From the NCBI GenBank assembly GCA_029941315.1, contig JAPYQE010000002.1, positions 1 through 64,000 of the forward strand: 64,000 nt of DNA, written 5' to 3'. This document shows, one piece after another, positions 46,260 to 55,322 of the stretch; within the stretch, counting starts at the first letter, position 1; every line of letters starts with the position of its first letter. The position numbers were made by a program, and so were the translations under genes. The notes below the pieces were generated by a model. That model had not been told where the DNA came from and ran no database searches. It saw nothing but the letters and a program-made list of their open reading frames with translations. The DNA comes from GCA-2724215 sp015660315 (GTDB lineage: Bacteria > Latescibacterota > UBA2968 > UBA8231).

Positions 46260-46565
46260 ATGATCCAGCACATCGTCCTGCTCAAACTCAAACCCGATAC
46301 AAGCGCAATACAAAAAACCGCGCTACTCGAAGGCCTCGTCGCCCTTAAACAAGAGAATAAGATCCTCGGTATCGAATCGGTCACTGGTGGCGACAACAAC
46401 AGCCCCGAGGGCAAGACGAACGGCTTCGATTGGGGATTCTCTATGACCTTTACCGACGCCGCCGCCCGCGACGCCTATCTGCCGCACCCCGATCACAAAG
46501 CTGTTGGCCGAGATTTGTTGCGGCCGATTGTGGAAGAGGTACTCGTCTTCGACTACGAAATATGA
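46260..46565 (+). CDS. Dabb family protein (stress-responsive A/B barrel)
   Basis: 101 residues matching the dimeric alpha/beta-barrel Dabb fold. It opens IQHIVLLKLKPDTSA, with GFDWGFSMTFTDAAARDAYL and HPDHKAVGRDLLRPIVEEV as the other conserved pieces. Function in bacteria is poorly known; some relatives are small hydrolases or degradation helpers. AGGAG precedes the ATG. Single gene, with 262 bases of AT-rich DNA upstream, and a 10-bp inverted repeat spanning its stop codon. Confidence 0.88.
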   Translation: MIQHIVLLKLKPDTSAIQKTALLEGLVALKQENKILGIESVTGGDNNSPEGKTNGFDWGFSMTFTDAAARDAYLPHPDHKAVGRDLLRPIVEEVLVFDYEI

Positions 46566-46590
46566 AATTGTGCATGGCCGAATTTCATAT
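46560..46590. terminator. Perfect 10-bp inverted repeat at the Dabb stop codon
   Basis: ATATGAAATT (46560-46569) and AATTTCATAT (46581-46590) are perfectly complementary around an 11-base loop, and the stop codon TGA lies in the first arm. There is no U-tract after it, so it may be a weak terminator, an mRNA-stabilising hairpin or an operator-like site for the downstream SDR gene. Confidence 0.35.
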
Positions 46591-46783
46591 ACGGCCCGCA
46601 CAAATAAAGATCCTGGTCAGACACACCCGTTAAAACCTCTTTCTCCAGATTGCTGGCGGTTGCGATAGTGGCTAATTTCCGGGGTGTGGCCTATTCTTTG
46701 CAACCTACGCAAGTCGCAATCACGCAGTCGAGTTATTCGCCATTTCCAACATCACGCAGCAATAATACAAAGGGAACAAATCA

Positions 46784-47515
46784 GTGATCTCAGTCAAAGG
46801 TAAATGGGCGCTCATCACCGGTGCGAGCCGGGGCATCGGTTATCTCACCGCACAGTTTATGGCCGAACAAGGATGTAATCTGGTCTTGCACAGCCGTGAC
46901 CTTGCTCATTCTGAGAAAATACTGGAAGAGGTAAAGGCACTCGGCGTCGAGGCCTATTGCGTCCAGGCCGAACTCGCCAACCACGACGAAGTGGTGGCCA
47001 TGCTCGATGAGATCGAATCCAAGGGTACCGCCGTCGACATCGTCTGCAACAACGCCGCGGTGCAGATCGCCTATCGCTCAGATTGGTGGCAGACACCGGT
47101 CGAAGATTTCGATATGAGTTTTCGCATCAATTTCAACGCAGTCGCCACGATTTGTTATCGCCTGATGCCGCCGATGATCGAACGCGGTTTTGGCCGGGTG
47201 ATTAATACGACTAGCGGGATAAAAAACCAGCCGGAACAGGCCGGATACTCGGCGAGCAAAGCGGCCCTAGATAAATTCACTACCGATTTGGCAACCAAAC
47301 TCGATGGCACGGGCGTATTGATCAACTTGACCGATCCGGGCTGGTGCCGCACCGACTTGGGTGGCCCCCAAGCCCCGAATGCCCCCGAAAGCAGCATTCC
47401 CGGCGTAGCGGTCGGCGCCTTTGTCGACGACGGCAAGAACGGCCGTTTTCTCAACGCAGCGGATTTTGCCGATATGTCGCTGGAAGACGCCGTCAAAAAA
47501 GCGGCGACTCTATAA
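46784..47515 (+). CDS. Short-chain dehydrogenase/reductase
   Basis: 243 residues of the classical SDR family. The cofactor loop reads ALITGASRGIGYLTAQFMAE, with VDIVCNNAAVQ, the catalytic serine in INTTSGIKNQ and the Tyr-x-x-x-Lys in AGYSASKAALDKF. Start GTG at 46784 with AAGGGA upstream. The C-terminus (GRFLNAADFADMSLEDAV) lacks features that would give the substrate. An AGGAGG sits just after the stop, before the alginate-lyase-family gene, without a well-placed start codon. A sugar or sugar-acid oxidoreductase is plausible from context. Confidence 0.9.
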   Translation: MISVKGKWALITGASRGIGYLTAQFMAEQGCNLVLHSRDLAHSEKILEEVKALGVEAYCVQAELANHDEVVAMLDEIESKGTAVDIVCNNAAVQIAYRSDWWQTPVEDFDMSFRINFNAVATICYRLMPPMIERGFGRVINTTSGIKNQPEQAGYSASKAALDKFTTDLATKLDGTGVLINLTDPGWCRTDLGGPQAPNAPESSIPGVAVGAFVDDGKNGRFLNAADFADMSLEDAVKKAATL

Positions 47516-47572
47516 GAATAATTCAGGAGGATATAACCTCTCTGATTACCGATTTCTACCGCAACGATACTT

Positions 47573-48844
47573 TTGAAAGATACAGATACATTGAGATACT
47601 TTTTTTTGATCCCATTTGTCATAGCCTGCGCCAACGGCACCTCTGGCCCGACCAGCGCGAATGCCAATACCGAAGCCGAGGCCAACATTAGTGCCGATAC
47701 GCCCACTTGCACCGACGGCCTGCAAAACGAGAATGAAACCGGTGTCGATTGCGGCGGTCCGTGCAAGCCCTGCAGCGTACTCGCCACCGGCCAATTCACC
47801 CACCCAGGTGCACTCGACTCACAGGAAGAACTCGACTTCGTCAAGGCGCAGATCGAGGCGGGGGCCGAACCCTGGAAGAGTGACTACGACCGACTCGTGA
47901 GTTCGGCCCCCGCGAGATGGCGACCGCACGGGTTGAGCGAGATCGATTCGCAAGGCGCAAACGCCAACACCTCCAGGGACGACGCCAACGCAGCCTATGC
48001 GCAAGCGCTGCTCTGGTACTACTCCGGCGACGAGACCTATGCCGAGCGATCCATTGCTATTCTAAATGCCTGGGCGAGCTTGCAAGGCTTCACCGCCGGC
48101 TCCGACCAAGACAAGCTGCAGGCCGGGTGGATCGGCGCGATTTTCGCGCCAGCGGCAGAGATCATGCGCGCATATCCAGGTTGGGCTGCCGAGGATGTCG
48201 AAAAGCTACAGGCCATGTTCAGGCGGGCCTTCTATCCGCAGTTGGATCGGGCCAGTTCCTGGAACGGCAATGTCGATTTGACGCAGATCGACGCCATGAT
48301 GGCCATCGCGGTTTTCAACGAAGATATCGAGCTATTCAACGCGGGTATCGAGCGGTGGCAAAAGAGAACACACTCCTATTTCTATCTTGAGTCAGACGGT
48401 GAAGTCCCAGCGATCAGTGGAGACGGCAACAACGTGCAGTCCTTCTGGAGCAAGCCGACCGCCTGGGTCGATGGCCTGACCCAGGAGACCTGCCGCGACA
48501 ATGGGCACCATGCGCAATTCGCCATCGGCTCGGCGATACACGCCGCCGAAGTCGCGTGGCATCAGGGTGTCGATCTGTATGCGGGGGAAAGCGAGCGCTA
48601 CACGGCGACACTGGAACTTATGGCCACCCAGTTGCTCACCGGTGATATGCAAGGCACTTGCGCTGATAATACGGCGTCAAAGAGTCTGTTCGACACCTGG
48701 GAGGTCGCATATAACCATTATCACAACCGCATGGGGATTGACCTGCCGCAAACCAGAGCCTTGATCGAAACAAAAATCAGGCCCAACGCTCCCAGAGCCG
48801 TCTGGAATTTGGCCTACGAGACGTTGACGCATGCGGGGTTTTGA
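47573..48844 (+). CDS. Alginate-lyase-family lipoprotein
   Basis: Up to 423 residues. The N-terminus LRYFFLIPFVIAC looks like a lipoprotein signal with lipobox VIAC. TTG at 47573 or TTG at 47591 are the possible starts, neither with a strong ribosome-binding site. A Ser/Thr/Asn-rich spacer leads to a Cys-rich motif, CTDGLQNENETGVDCGG then PCKPC, known from secreted surface proteins. Residues ~100-410 follow the alginate lyase family (alpha/alpha barrel): SSWNGNVDLTQIDAMMAIAV, TQETCRDNGHHAQFAIGSAI and AEVAWHQGVDLYAGE, the latter carrying the putative catalytic His and Arg. It should act on uronic-acid polysaccharides at the cell surface. A polysaccharide deacetylase follows. Confidence 0.82.
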   Translation: MKDTDTLRYFFLIPFVIACANGTSGPTSANANTEAEANISADTPTCTDGLQNENETGVDCGGPCKPCSVLATGQFTHPGALDSQEELDFVKAQIEAGAEPWKSDYDRLVSSAPARWRPHGLSEIDSQGANANTSRDDANAAYAQALLWYYSGDETYAERSIAILNAWASLQGFTAGSDQDKLQAGWIGAIFAPAAEIMRAYPGWAAEDVEKLQAMFRRAFYPQLDRASSWNGNVDLTQIDAMMAIAVFNEDIELFNAGIERWQKRTHSYFYLESDGEVPAISGDGNNVQSFWSKPTAWVDGLTQETCRDNGHHAQFAIGSAIHAAEVAWHQGVDLYAGESERYTATLELMATQLLTGDMQGTCADNTASKSLFDTWEVAYNHYHNRMGIDLPQTRALIETKIRPNAPRAVWNLAYETLTHAGF

Positions 48845-48967
48845 GCATAGTAAAAACTCGCCGAGTATGATCCGATGATCGAGCTTTGATCCAAACGAAA
48901 ACCCGTGCAAGACCCAGAGCCTTATAGAGAAACTGGGTCATCCACAAACAGCAAAGAAGAGTCAACC

Positions 48968-49873
48968 ATGAGCACTAACCATTGTTATTCAACTCGTCTT
49001 CACCGCACTCTGGTCCATTCGCGCAACAAAATGAGCATTATATTGGCGCTATTGCTCGTTGTCGGAGCCGCCTCCGATACCTCCGCACAACAAGCCAAAC
49101 AACCACAGCAAAGGGATCGAAACTTAGATCCATCCGGTTTCCCCTGGCCGGGCGGTGCCAAAATGGCGCTCAGCCTGACCTTCGACGACGGTCGTTCGAG
49201 CCAGGTAACCCACGCAGTGCCCGTGCTGGATTCCCTCAACGCCAAGGCGACGTTCTACGCGCAGCCCGACAATCTACTCGAAGAATTGGAACTTTGGCAG
49301 CAAGCCGCCGCCGCGGGGCACGAATTCGGCAACCACACGGTCGGACATCCGTGCACCGGCAACTTTGCCTGGGTCAGATACGACGGCGTCGTGCTCGAAT
49401 CGTACGACCTCGATAGGATGCGCAGCGAAATCTTGCAGGCGAATGACGAGATCGAAAAACTGCTGGGGGTTCGCCCCGTTAGTTTCGCCTATCCCTGCGG
49501 CCAAACCTACGTCGGGCGCGGCAAAAATACTAAGAGCTATGTTCCACTGGTCGCCGAACTCTTCCAGACCGGCAGGCGCTGGCTGGATGAAACCTCGAAC
49601 GCACCCGACCACTTCGACACCGCGCAGGTGATGGCCATGCGGATGGACGGCGAAGACTTCGATGCCGTACACCGCATGATCGAACGCACCAAACGCAGCG
49701 AGAACTGGCTGGTCCTGGCAGGACACAGCGTCGGCGATTCACCCTATCGAACGAATCTCGATATGTTAAGGGCACTGGTGGTCTATGCGCAAGATCCCAA
49801 CAATGGCGTGTGGCTCGCGCCCGTATCGGAAGTAGCATCCTTTATCGCCAAGGAACAGGCGGCCAAAGAATAA
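48968..49873 (+). CDS. Secreted polysaccharide deacetylase (NodB domain)
   Basis: About 301 residues from ATG 48968, which I prefer over 48905 because the upstream part is polar and unconserved. A signal peptide core (SIILALLLVVGAA, cleavage near TSA-QQ) targets it to the envelope. The NodB metal and catalytic motifs are LTFDDGRSSQV and FGNHTVGHP, with SFAYPCGQTYVG as motif 3 and a late VLAGHSVGD. It removes N- or O-acetyl groups from glycans such as chitin-like, peptidoglycan or acetylated uronate polymers. It follows the alginate-lyase-family lipoprotein on the same strand, so joint action on an acetylated polysaccharide is likely. Confidence 0.87.
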   Translation: MSTNHCYSTRLHRTLVHSRNKMSIILALLLVVGAASDTSAQQAKQPQQRDRNLDPSGFPWPGGAKMALSLTFDDGRSSQVTHAVPVLDSLNAKATFYAQPDNLLEELELWQQAAAAGHEFGNHTVGHPCTGNFAWVRYDGVVLESYDLDRMRSEILQANDEIEKLLGVRPVSFAYPCGQTYVGRGKNTKSYVPLVAELFQTGRRWLDETSNAPDHFDTAQVMAMRMDGEDFDAVHRMIERTKRSENWLVLAGHSVGDSPYRTNLDMLRALVVYAQDPNNGVWLAPVSEVASFIAKEQAAKE

Positions 49874-49889
49874 GACTATCGCCCGGCGC

Positions 49890-50687
49890 TTATTTGCCCT
49901 TCCATTCCGGTTTGCGCTTCTCAGCGAACGCTTCCGGACCAGCGATAAAATCCTCTGAGGCGTAGAGCTTCTCGGCCATCGGAAAGCTCTGTCCCACCGC
50001 CTCCCACAGCGGCAGTTCCAACCCACGCAACGCCGCCTCTTTGCTGGCGCGCAACGACAGCGGCGCACATTCCATAATCTGCGCCACCCAGCGCTCAGTA
50101 GCCGCGTGCAATTCTTCGCCCGAGGTAACTTCATTGACCAACCCCACGCGATGCGCCTCTTCCGCGCCGATAAACTGCCCGGTCAACACCATGCCCATCG
50201 CCACGCTATAGGGCACACGGCGCACCAGTCGATGGATGCCGGCGCCATCGGCCATCAGCCCCCGACGCACTTCAGGCAAACCAAATTGCGCATTGTCCGC
50301 GGCCAGCACGATGTCGCAGCCCAATACCAGTTCGAGACCACCGCCGACGGCATAGCCGTGGACCGCCGCCAATAAGGGCTTCCAGCAATCCCGGCCACGC
50401 TGAAAACCCAATGCCTCATTGGTAACCACTTCGTCGCGATTGTGCTCGCGCACTTTCTCGCCCTGCTCGGCTCGCCACTTCAAGTCAGAGCCGGCGCTAA
50501 AAGCACGTTCACCACTGCCAGTGAGCACCGCCATCCAGATATCATCATCGTCGCGCACTCTCGTCCACGCTTCACCCAATTCGTCCGCCATCGGTGGGTG
50601 CATGGCGTTGAGCACCTCGGGGCGGTTAAGCGTAATCCAAGCGACGTGGTCTTGCTGTGCAAAAAGTATGTGTTCGTATTCAGCCAT
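49890..50687 (-). CDS. Enoyl-CoA hydratase/isomerase family protein
   Basis: 265 residues of the crotonase fold. It starts VAWITLNRPEVLNAMHPP, has the oxyanion-hole segments ERAFSAGSDLKW and HGYAVGGGLELVLGCDI, and a catalytic glutamate in FGLPEVRRGLMADGAG. Members hydrate, isomerise or cleave acyl-CoA. It is the last gene of a six-gene same-strand series (57619 down to 49890) with a Zn-alcohol dehydrogenase directly before it (60 bases). The pair could handle an aromatic or branched acyl-CoA; this is inference. Confidence 0.92.
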   Translation of the reverse strand: MAEYEHILFAQQDHVAWITLNRPEVLNAMHPPMADELGEAWTRVRDDDDIWMAVLTGSGERAFSAGSDLKWRAEQGEKVREHNRDEVVTNEALGFQRGRDCWKPLLAAVHGYAVGGGLELVLGCDIVLAADNAQFGLPEVRRGLMADGAGIHRLVRRVPYSVAMGMVLTGQFIGAEEAHRVGLVNEVTSGEELHAATERWVAQIMECAPLSLRASKEAALRGLELPLWEAVGQSFPMAEKLYASEDFIAGPEAFAEKRKPEWKGK

Positions 50688-50747
50688 ATATATTCTTATT
50701 CCCTTGGAGCCCCACCCAGGCCCTTGTTCTTATTTTGCAATTATAAC

Positions 50748-51848
50748 CTATCGATTTTTTAAAATCGGCTTAATCGTTTTTCCATCGTGCATATCAGCCA
50801 CAGCTTGGTTGATATCCTCTAAACCGTAAAACGAGACCAGTCGATCAAATGGGAAGCGGCCGCCAATAAATAAATCGATAAGATGGGGAATGAACCTGTC
50901 GGGCACACTATCACCTTGTACTACCCCCCGCAGGGTGCGGCCAAAAAAAAGGTGGCGCATGGGGATTTGAACTTCGGCATCCGCCGAGCCCCCCCCAACA
51001 TGGGCACATACTCCCAGAACCTTTAAGCACTCAACCGCCTGCCGCAGCACATCTGGGTTTCCCGTCGTGTCCAGCGAATAGTTGACACCGCCCGGACAGA
51101 TCTCTTGCACGACCTTTATTATGTCACTCGTCTCCGCGCCATTAATGGCATGTGTTGCGCCGAGTTCACGAGCCAAATCGAGCCGCTGCTGGTTGATGTC
51201 CACCGCGATAATCGTGGTGCAGCCGGCGACCACCGCTGCCATCAGCGCGCTCAAGCCGACCGAGCCCGTGCCGAATATGAGGATCGAGGAACCCACCTCG
51301 GCAGCGAGCGAATTGAGCACTGTGCCCGCGCCCGTCTGTATGCCGCACCCCAATGGCCCCAATAATTCGAGCGGTACATCCGGTCTTACCTTGACGACAT
51401 TGCGTTCGGTGGCGATCGCGTAATCGGCAAAGGACGACTGACCGAAATAATAACCGTGAATCACCTCGCCACCTTGACTGAGCGGCGAGGACCCATCCGG
51501 CCTTTGACCGCCAAATGTCAGGGCCATAACATCATCGCAATAAGCCGCCTGTGCATTCTGGCAATTCGGGCAAATCCCGCAAGAATTATACGTCAGAACG
51601 ACATGATCACCCGGTTGCACCTTGCTTATAGCCGATCCGACTTCTTCGACGACCCCTGAGCCTTCGTGCCCCAAAACAATCGGATGCGGTACTGGTCGGT
51701 GACCATGCTGTACCTTTACATCGGTATGGCAGACCCCCACACCCGCGATACTGACAAGTACCTCATTGGCCCTGGGTGATTCCAATTCGACGGACTCAAG
51801 GCTAAACGCAGCGGCCTCTTGCCGAAGAAGCGCGGCTTTAACTTGCAT
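50748..51848 (-). CDS. Zinc-dependent alcohol dehydrogenase (aryl-alcohol type)
   Basis: 366 residues of the medium-chain dehydrogenase family. Catalytic zinc ligands are in GVCHTDVKVQ and VLGHEGSGVVEEVG; the four structural-zinc cysteines are in YNSCGICPNCQNAQAAYC. The NAD-binding loop reads IFGTGSVGLSALM. GCGIQTGAGTVLN is typical of the benzyl/aryl-alcohol and S-hydroxymethyl-glutathione-type group. I chose ATG 51848 because AAGGGAG lies just upstream; its first 11 bases overlap the end of the SGNH hydrolase gene, so the two are coupled. It probably oxidises an alcohol released in this cluster. Confidence 0.92.
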   Translation of the reverse strand: MQVKAALLRQEAAAFSLESVELESPRANEVLVSIAGVGVCHTDVKVQHGHRPVPHPIVLGHEGSGVVEEVGSAISKVQPGDHVVLTYNSCGICPNCQNAQAAYCDDVMALTFGGQRPDGSSPLSQGGEVIHGYYFGQSSFADYAIATERNVVKVRPDVPLELLGPLGCGIQTGAGTVLNSLAAEVGSSILIFGTGSVGLSALMAAVVAGCTTIIAVDINQQRLDLARELGATHAINGAETSDIIKVVQEICPGGVNYSLDTTGNPDVLRQAVECLKVLGVCAHVGGGSADAEVQIPMRHLFFGRTLRGVVQGDSVPDRFIPHLIDLFIGGRFPFDRLVSFYGLEDINQAVADMHDGKTIKPILKNR

Positions 51849-53262
51849 GGCTCCCTTGTATCGGCACCCTTTGCATCGCCGGAAGGGACATACCGTCCGC
51901 ATCGGTGATATTGCAATAGGGGTGACGATCGTGGCCATAACTCACGGCCAACGTTTTGAGTAGGTCCATCGTCTGCCCGGTTTCCAACAGAACGCGATTA
52001 CCGCGCAACGTAATCTTGTAGAGCGAGGGAGATACCTTGCCTTTGGCGTCAATCATGGTGAAGCCGGTCGGCAAACCCTGGCTTTGCAGTTTGCCTTTGA
52101 CATTGCCGTATTCGAGTTCGACTACGATCGTCTTAGGATCACCAGGCTTGGGGGATTTAACCGCGCAGAAAACGCCTTTGAGATAGATGCCGCTCTTTTC
52201 CTTGGGATCCTTAAATACCAGACGCGACGCGAGCCGGGCAAGTCGTTTGCCGAGCATCTGTTGGCCGACACCGCTGATATGGATAGCATCGTCAATGCTC
52301 AAATCAACGGTGGGCGCGACATCGAGTTTTTCAATCACCTTAGGCAATAGGCGCTGCTGCTCCTGTACGCTATTCCAGTATTTACCGTCGGGCGCGGCAT
52401 GGCAACCGATCTGCACGACGAGCCAAGGTAATTGCTCAATACCCATATCGTCCCGTGTGGCCTGTACTAGGTTTTTCATATTTTGCGTATAAATTTTAGC
52501 GGCTTCTTTGTTGGCGTCGGACTCTCCCTGGTACCAGAGCACACCCGCCACCTGCTGCCCGAGCTTTTCATAGCGCCGCATCATAGCACCATAGAGCGAA
52601 GCCCCACCCTGATCGCGCAGTTCAGGCGACCATTGCGCCATCGACGTGCCGCCGTGCGCACACGCGATAATGCCCTGAGGGACACGAGTGCGCCGCCGCA
52701 TTTCGAGTGCAAACGCATGCGCCGGTGAAACGCCTTTTAGCGTGGCCTTGCTCTGTTTTTCAAGTATCGCGCGACTCGGGCGCTTCGGACCATCGCCGTA
52801 TCCATTGTGAAAAACATCAACGGCTTCGGCGAGAAAATGTACCGGTTCGACAGCGATATCCCACTCATCACGGGTATAAAACGCGCGCACTTGCGGATGC
52901 GGCTTCGGCGCGTCGACGAGATTACCGACTCCCTGCATATTGGACTGTCCAGCCGCGATCCAGACGTCGCCGACAAAAATATCGACGACGATCAGCATAT
53001 CAATCGTTTTTCTTTGATCTCTTACGCGTAGTTCAACTTGATATGGACCGCCGCACGATAAGCCACCAATCGCGAGCATAAAGCGTTTTTTCTCGACGGC
53101 TCCGGCACGAGTCCATGTGAATTTACCCACAGCCTTGCCGTCTTTGAGAACGCGGTATTCAAGCGCGCCATTCTTTGCCGTACCCGTGATCAGGACATGC
53201 CCCTTGTTTTGCGCGTTGCGTTGCAAAACTTGGCCGGGCAGTAAACCGTGCGTGATAATCAT
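51838..53262 (-). CDS. SGNH-type carbohydrate acetylesterase (sialate O-acetylesterase-like)
   Basis: 474 residues. An N-terminal beta-sandwich (~1-95) is followed by an SGNH esterase domain: WIAAGQSNMQGVG (nucleophile Ser, ~107), a GGTSMAQWSPELR block III region, AGVLWYQGESDANKE and a C-terminal Asp-x-x-His in SIDDAIHISGVG. This domain order is that of the sialate O-acetylesterase/CE6-like family that deacetylates sugars. No signal peptide is visible. AAGGGTAG precedes the start. It overlaps the alcohol dehydrogenase gene by 11 bases and begins 13 bases after the GH-like gene. Confidence 0.85.
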   Translation of the reverse strand: MIITHGLLPGQVLQRNAQNKGHVLITGTAKNGALEYRVLKDGKAVGKFTWTRAGAVEKKRFMLAIGGLSCGGPYQVELRVRDQRKTIDMLIVVDIFVGDVWIAAGQSNMQGVGNLVDAPKPHPQVRAFYTRDEWDIAVEPVHFLAEAVDVFHNGYGDGPKRPSRAILEKQSKATLKGVSPAHAFALEMRRRTRVPQGIIACAHGGTSMAQWSPELRDQGGASLYGAMMRRYEKLGQQVAGVLWYQGESDANKEAAKIYTQNMKNLVQATRDDMGIEQLPWLVVQIGCHAAPDGKYWNSVQEQQRLLPKVIEKLDVAPTVDLSIDDAIHISGVGQQMLGKRLARLASRLVFKDPKEKSGIYLKGVFCAVKSPKPGDPKTIVVELEYGNVKGKLQSQGLPTGFTMIDAKGKVSPSLYKITLRGNRVLLETGQTMDLLKTLAVSYGHDRHPYCNITDADGMSLPAMQRVPIQGSHAS

Positions 53263-53274
53263 CGCTACCCTTTT

Positions 53275-55302
53275 TTAGTTTGCCTTAAGATGGATGACGC
53301 TGATTCCGTAGACGATGAGGCGCGGGATCTCAAAGCGGACGCGACCATCGGCCACTTCATGATGCAATGCAAGCGGCTCCTTCATCTCCGGATAAAGCCA
53401 CTCGACGCGGTCTACCTCTACCGCATCCGGAAGTAATAGATCCGCCCGGATGGGCCCCATTGGTATGGGCGTCTCGATAGCCGGGGCCTCGTCCTGGCGG
53501 TAGTTGATCCAGTGCACTGGGATCGCCGCCGTATCCTCTGCCCGCCAGGCGCGCACACGCACCCACCAAGGCGCATCGGTCTGCAACCAGTAGCCCCCGC
53601 ACAATCCCTCTAAAGTAGCAATAAGCGCTTGCCCTTCAGGCGCGTCGGGCAGGTGGGTATAGACTGGCATCTCCGGGTCCCCATCCAGGGTCCGAATCGT
53701 CTTTATCTCCGGCTGCCAATTTGTGCTCTGCCAGCGATAGACCCTGTCTGCCGACTTGCTAAAGAGCGGGTTCGGCTCCTGCTTACCACCGTCCGCGTCC
53801 AGTGTCCCCGTGGCACCAGCGACGACGAGGCCGCCGCCAGCGTCCACGTGTCGTTGCACGGCGGCGATCTCCTCATTAGAGAGGCGACGGATATCGGGTA
53901 GGATCAGCGACGAAAATTCGCTGGCGCGCTCCGTTAACTGATCGTCAAAAAGAATATCGTAGAAGACGTGCGCGTCCTCCAGCCACTCGGCGATTCTTTT
54001 CAATGCATCGAGATAATCCAGTTCGCCCTCGCGCTCAGCTCGGCGCGGGTAGACCAGGCCGAACTGTGCTATCGGACTTGCCGGGTGCAGCAGTTCCTCG
54101 TGCTCGGCGACGAAACGCTGGTAGCGGATGATGGGGCCAAAATAGTCCTCGGGAGCGATCCTTGTCGCATCCTCGTGCTCTGGGCGCGGGGGGCCGGCGT
54201 GAAAACAGGGGGAGGCACCGCCGTGCGCAGCCGCTTCTGCAGCCCAGACCCGCCAGCGACGATAATCGTATTTGTTGATAACAAAAGGGCGGCCACCGCC
54301 AGCAGCATGCATATGCCGCGCGTTAATCCCCATATCCGCGATATAGCCCTGTTCAATAGAGCTACCCCAGCGGTAGGGTCCCTGGCTGTACCAGATATAA
54401 TCTTCGTCGCGGGCCCAGAGATCCGCGGGCAGGGCAGCGCGCTCGTCGTTGACCCGCATCCCGTATTTATGATACCACTGCGCGGCCAACAGCCCCGGAC
54501 GCAGAGCGCGTCCGTAGTCGATGAAGACCTCGTCGAAGGCGCTCTTACGGCGCCGGGCGGCGGCCTGTTCGAGCACCACCAGATAGCGGCGCTTCAATTC
54601 GTCGGAGGCGTTAGCCACCGGCTCGCGGACGTCGGCAGCTCCGTCGAAATCACCATCGAACAAGCTGTGCAATTCTGCGTTGCCGAAAATCGACGTCATA
54701 TGCGCACGGATGGTGTCGGCACAATAACCACAGCCACAGAAACCCTCGTAGTTGTGCGTCGTGTTAAAGCCGTCGAGCCCCAAATCGATGCCTTTGCGCA
54801 CCATGGCCTTGAGGATCTGCAACCAATGCGGGTTAGAGATACAGCCGCGATAACTGAAATACGGTCGGCCCTCGATGGCTCTGCGCGCTGGTTCCCCCGA
54901 TGCCTCAAGCGCAATTGCAGCGGACACCGAATCCACTGGCCGATCGCCGAGTATCTCCGGTGTCCACATCTGATCCCAAATGCCGCCGAACAGCCCCAGC
55001 CCTGTTGCATGGTCGCCATAGTGTAGGGTCGAGGACAACTGACCTACGACGCGGGCGCCAGCCGCCTGCACTTGGGGAATCACCTCTGCGGCAAGCTGGA
55101 GGTTTTCCTCAATGCCCACGACCGGCATCCCCGCCCACGACCGCTCGACCTTCTCATCACCGGCGAGGCCGTAGAAATCGGGGCCGAAGTTGCCCATTTG
55201 CACGACTTGCACCTTGCCCCGACGCACGTGCTCGACGACCTGGTCGGCTGTCGGTAATGTCCAGTATTCGATGAGTCGATTAAACCAGAAATTGCTATGC
55301 AT
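53275..55302 (-). CDS. Putative glycoside hydrolase with GH42-like architecture
   Basis: 675 residues, cytoplasmic. The N-terminal ~400 residues look like a TIM barrel (VVQMGNFGPDFYGLAG; a Cys-rich EGFCGCGYC segment at ~190 that could bind a metal, as in some GH42 enzymes; FIDYGRALRPGLLAAQW). Residues ~440-520 resemble the beta-galactosidase trimerisation/amidotransferase-like domain (SLILPDIRRLSNEEIAAVQR, DAGGGLVVAG), and a beta-rich C-terminal domain follows. Sequence similarity is weak, so the catalytic glutamates cannot be placed. Neighbours are a PhyH gene and an acetylesterase, all within ~20 bases, implying a glycan degradation role. Confidence 0.62.
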   Translation of the reverse strand: MHSNFWFNRLIEYWTLPTADQVVEHVRRGKVQVVQMGNFGPDFYGLAGDEKVERSWAGMPVVGIEENLQLAAEVIPQVQAAGARVVGQLSSTLHYGDHATGLGLFGGIWDQMWTPEILGDRPVDSVSAAIALEASGEPARRAIEGRPYFSYRGCISNPHWLQILKAMVRKGIDLGLDGFNTTHNYEGFCGCGYCADTIRAHMTSIFGNAELHSLFDGDFDGAADVREPVANASDELKRRYLVVLEQAAARRRKSAFDEVFIDYGRALRPGLLAAQWYHKYGMRVNDERAALPADLWARDEDYIWYSQGPYRWGSSIEQGYIADMGINARHMHAAGGGRPFVINKYDYRRWRVWAAEAAAHGGASPCFHAGPPRPEHEDATRIAPEDYFGPIIRYQRFVAEHEELLHPASPIAQFGLVYPRRAEREGELDYLDALKRIAEWLEDAHVFYDILFDDQLTERASEFSSLILPDIRRLSNEEIAAVQRHVDAGGGLVVAGATGTLDADGGKQEPNPLFSKSADRVYRWQSTNWQPEIKTIRTLDGDPEMPVYTHLPDAPEGQALIATLEGLCGGYWLQTDAPWWVRVRAWRAEDTAAIPVHWINYRQDEAPAIETPIPMGPIRADLLLPDAVEVDRVEWLYPEMKEPLALHHEVADGRVRFEIPRLIVYGISVIHLKAN

Positions 55303-55322
55303 TCGCGATCATCCTATTGGCG

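Noticed and set aside
53968..55026. 352-codon plus-strand frame opposite the GH42-like gene
   Set aside because: No motif or ribosome-binding site; it is a shadow of the GC-rich coding strand.
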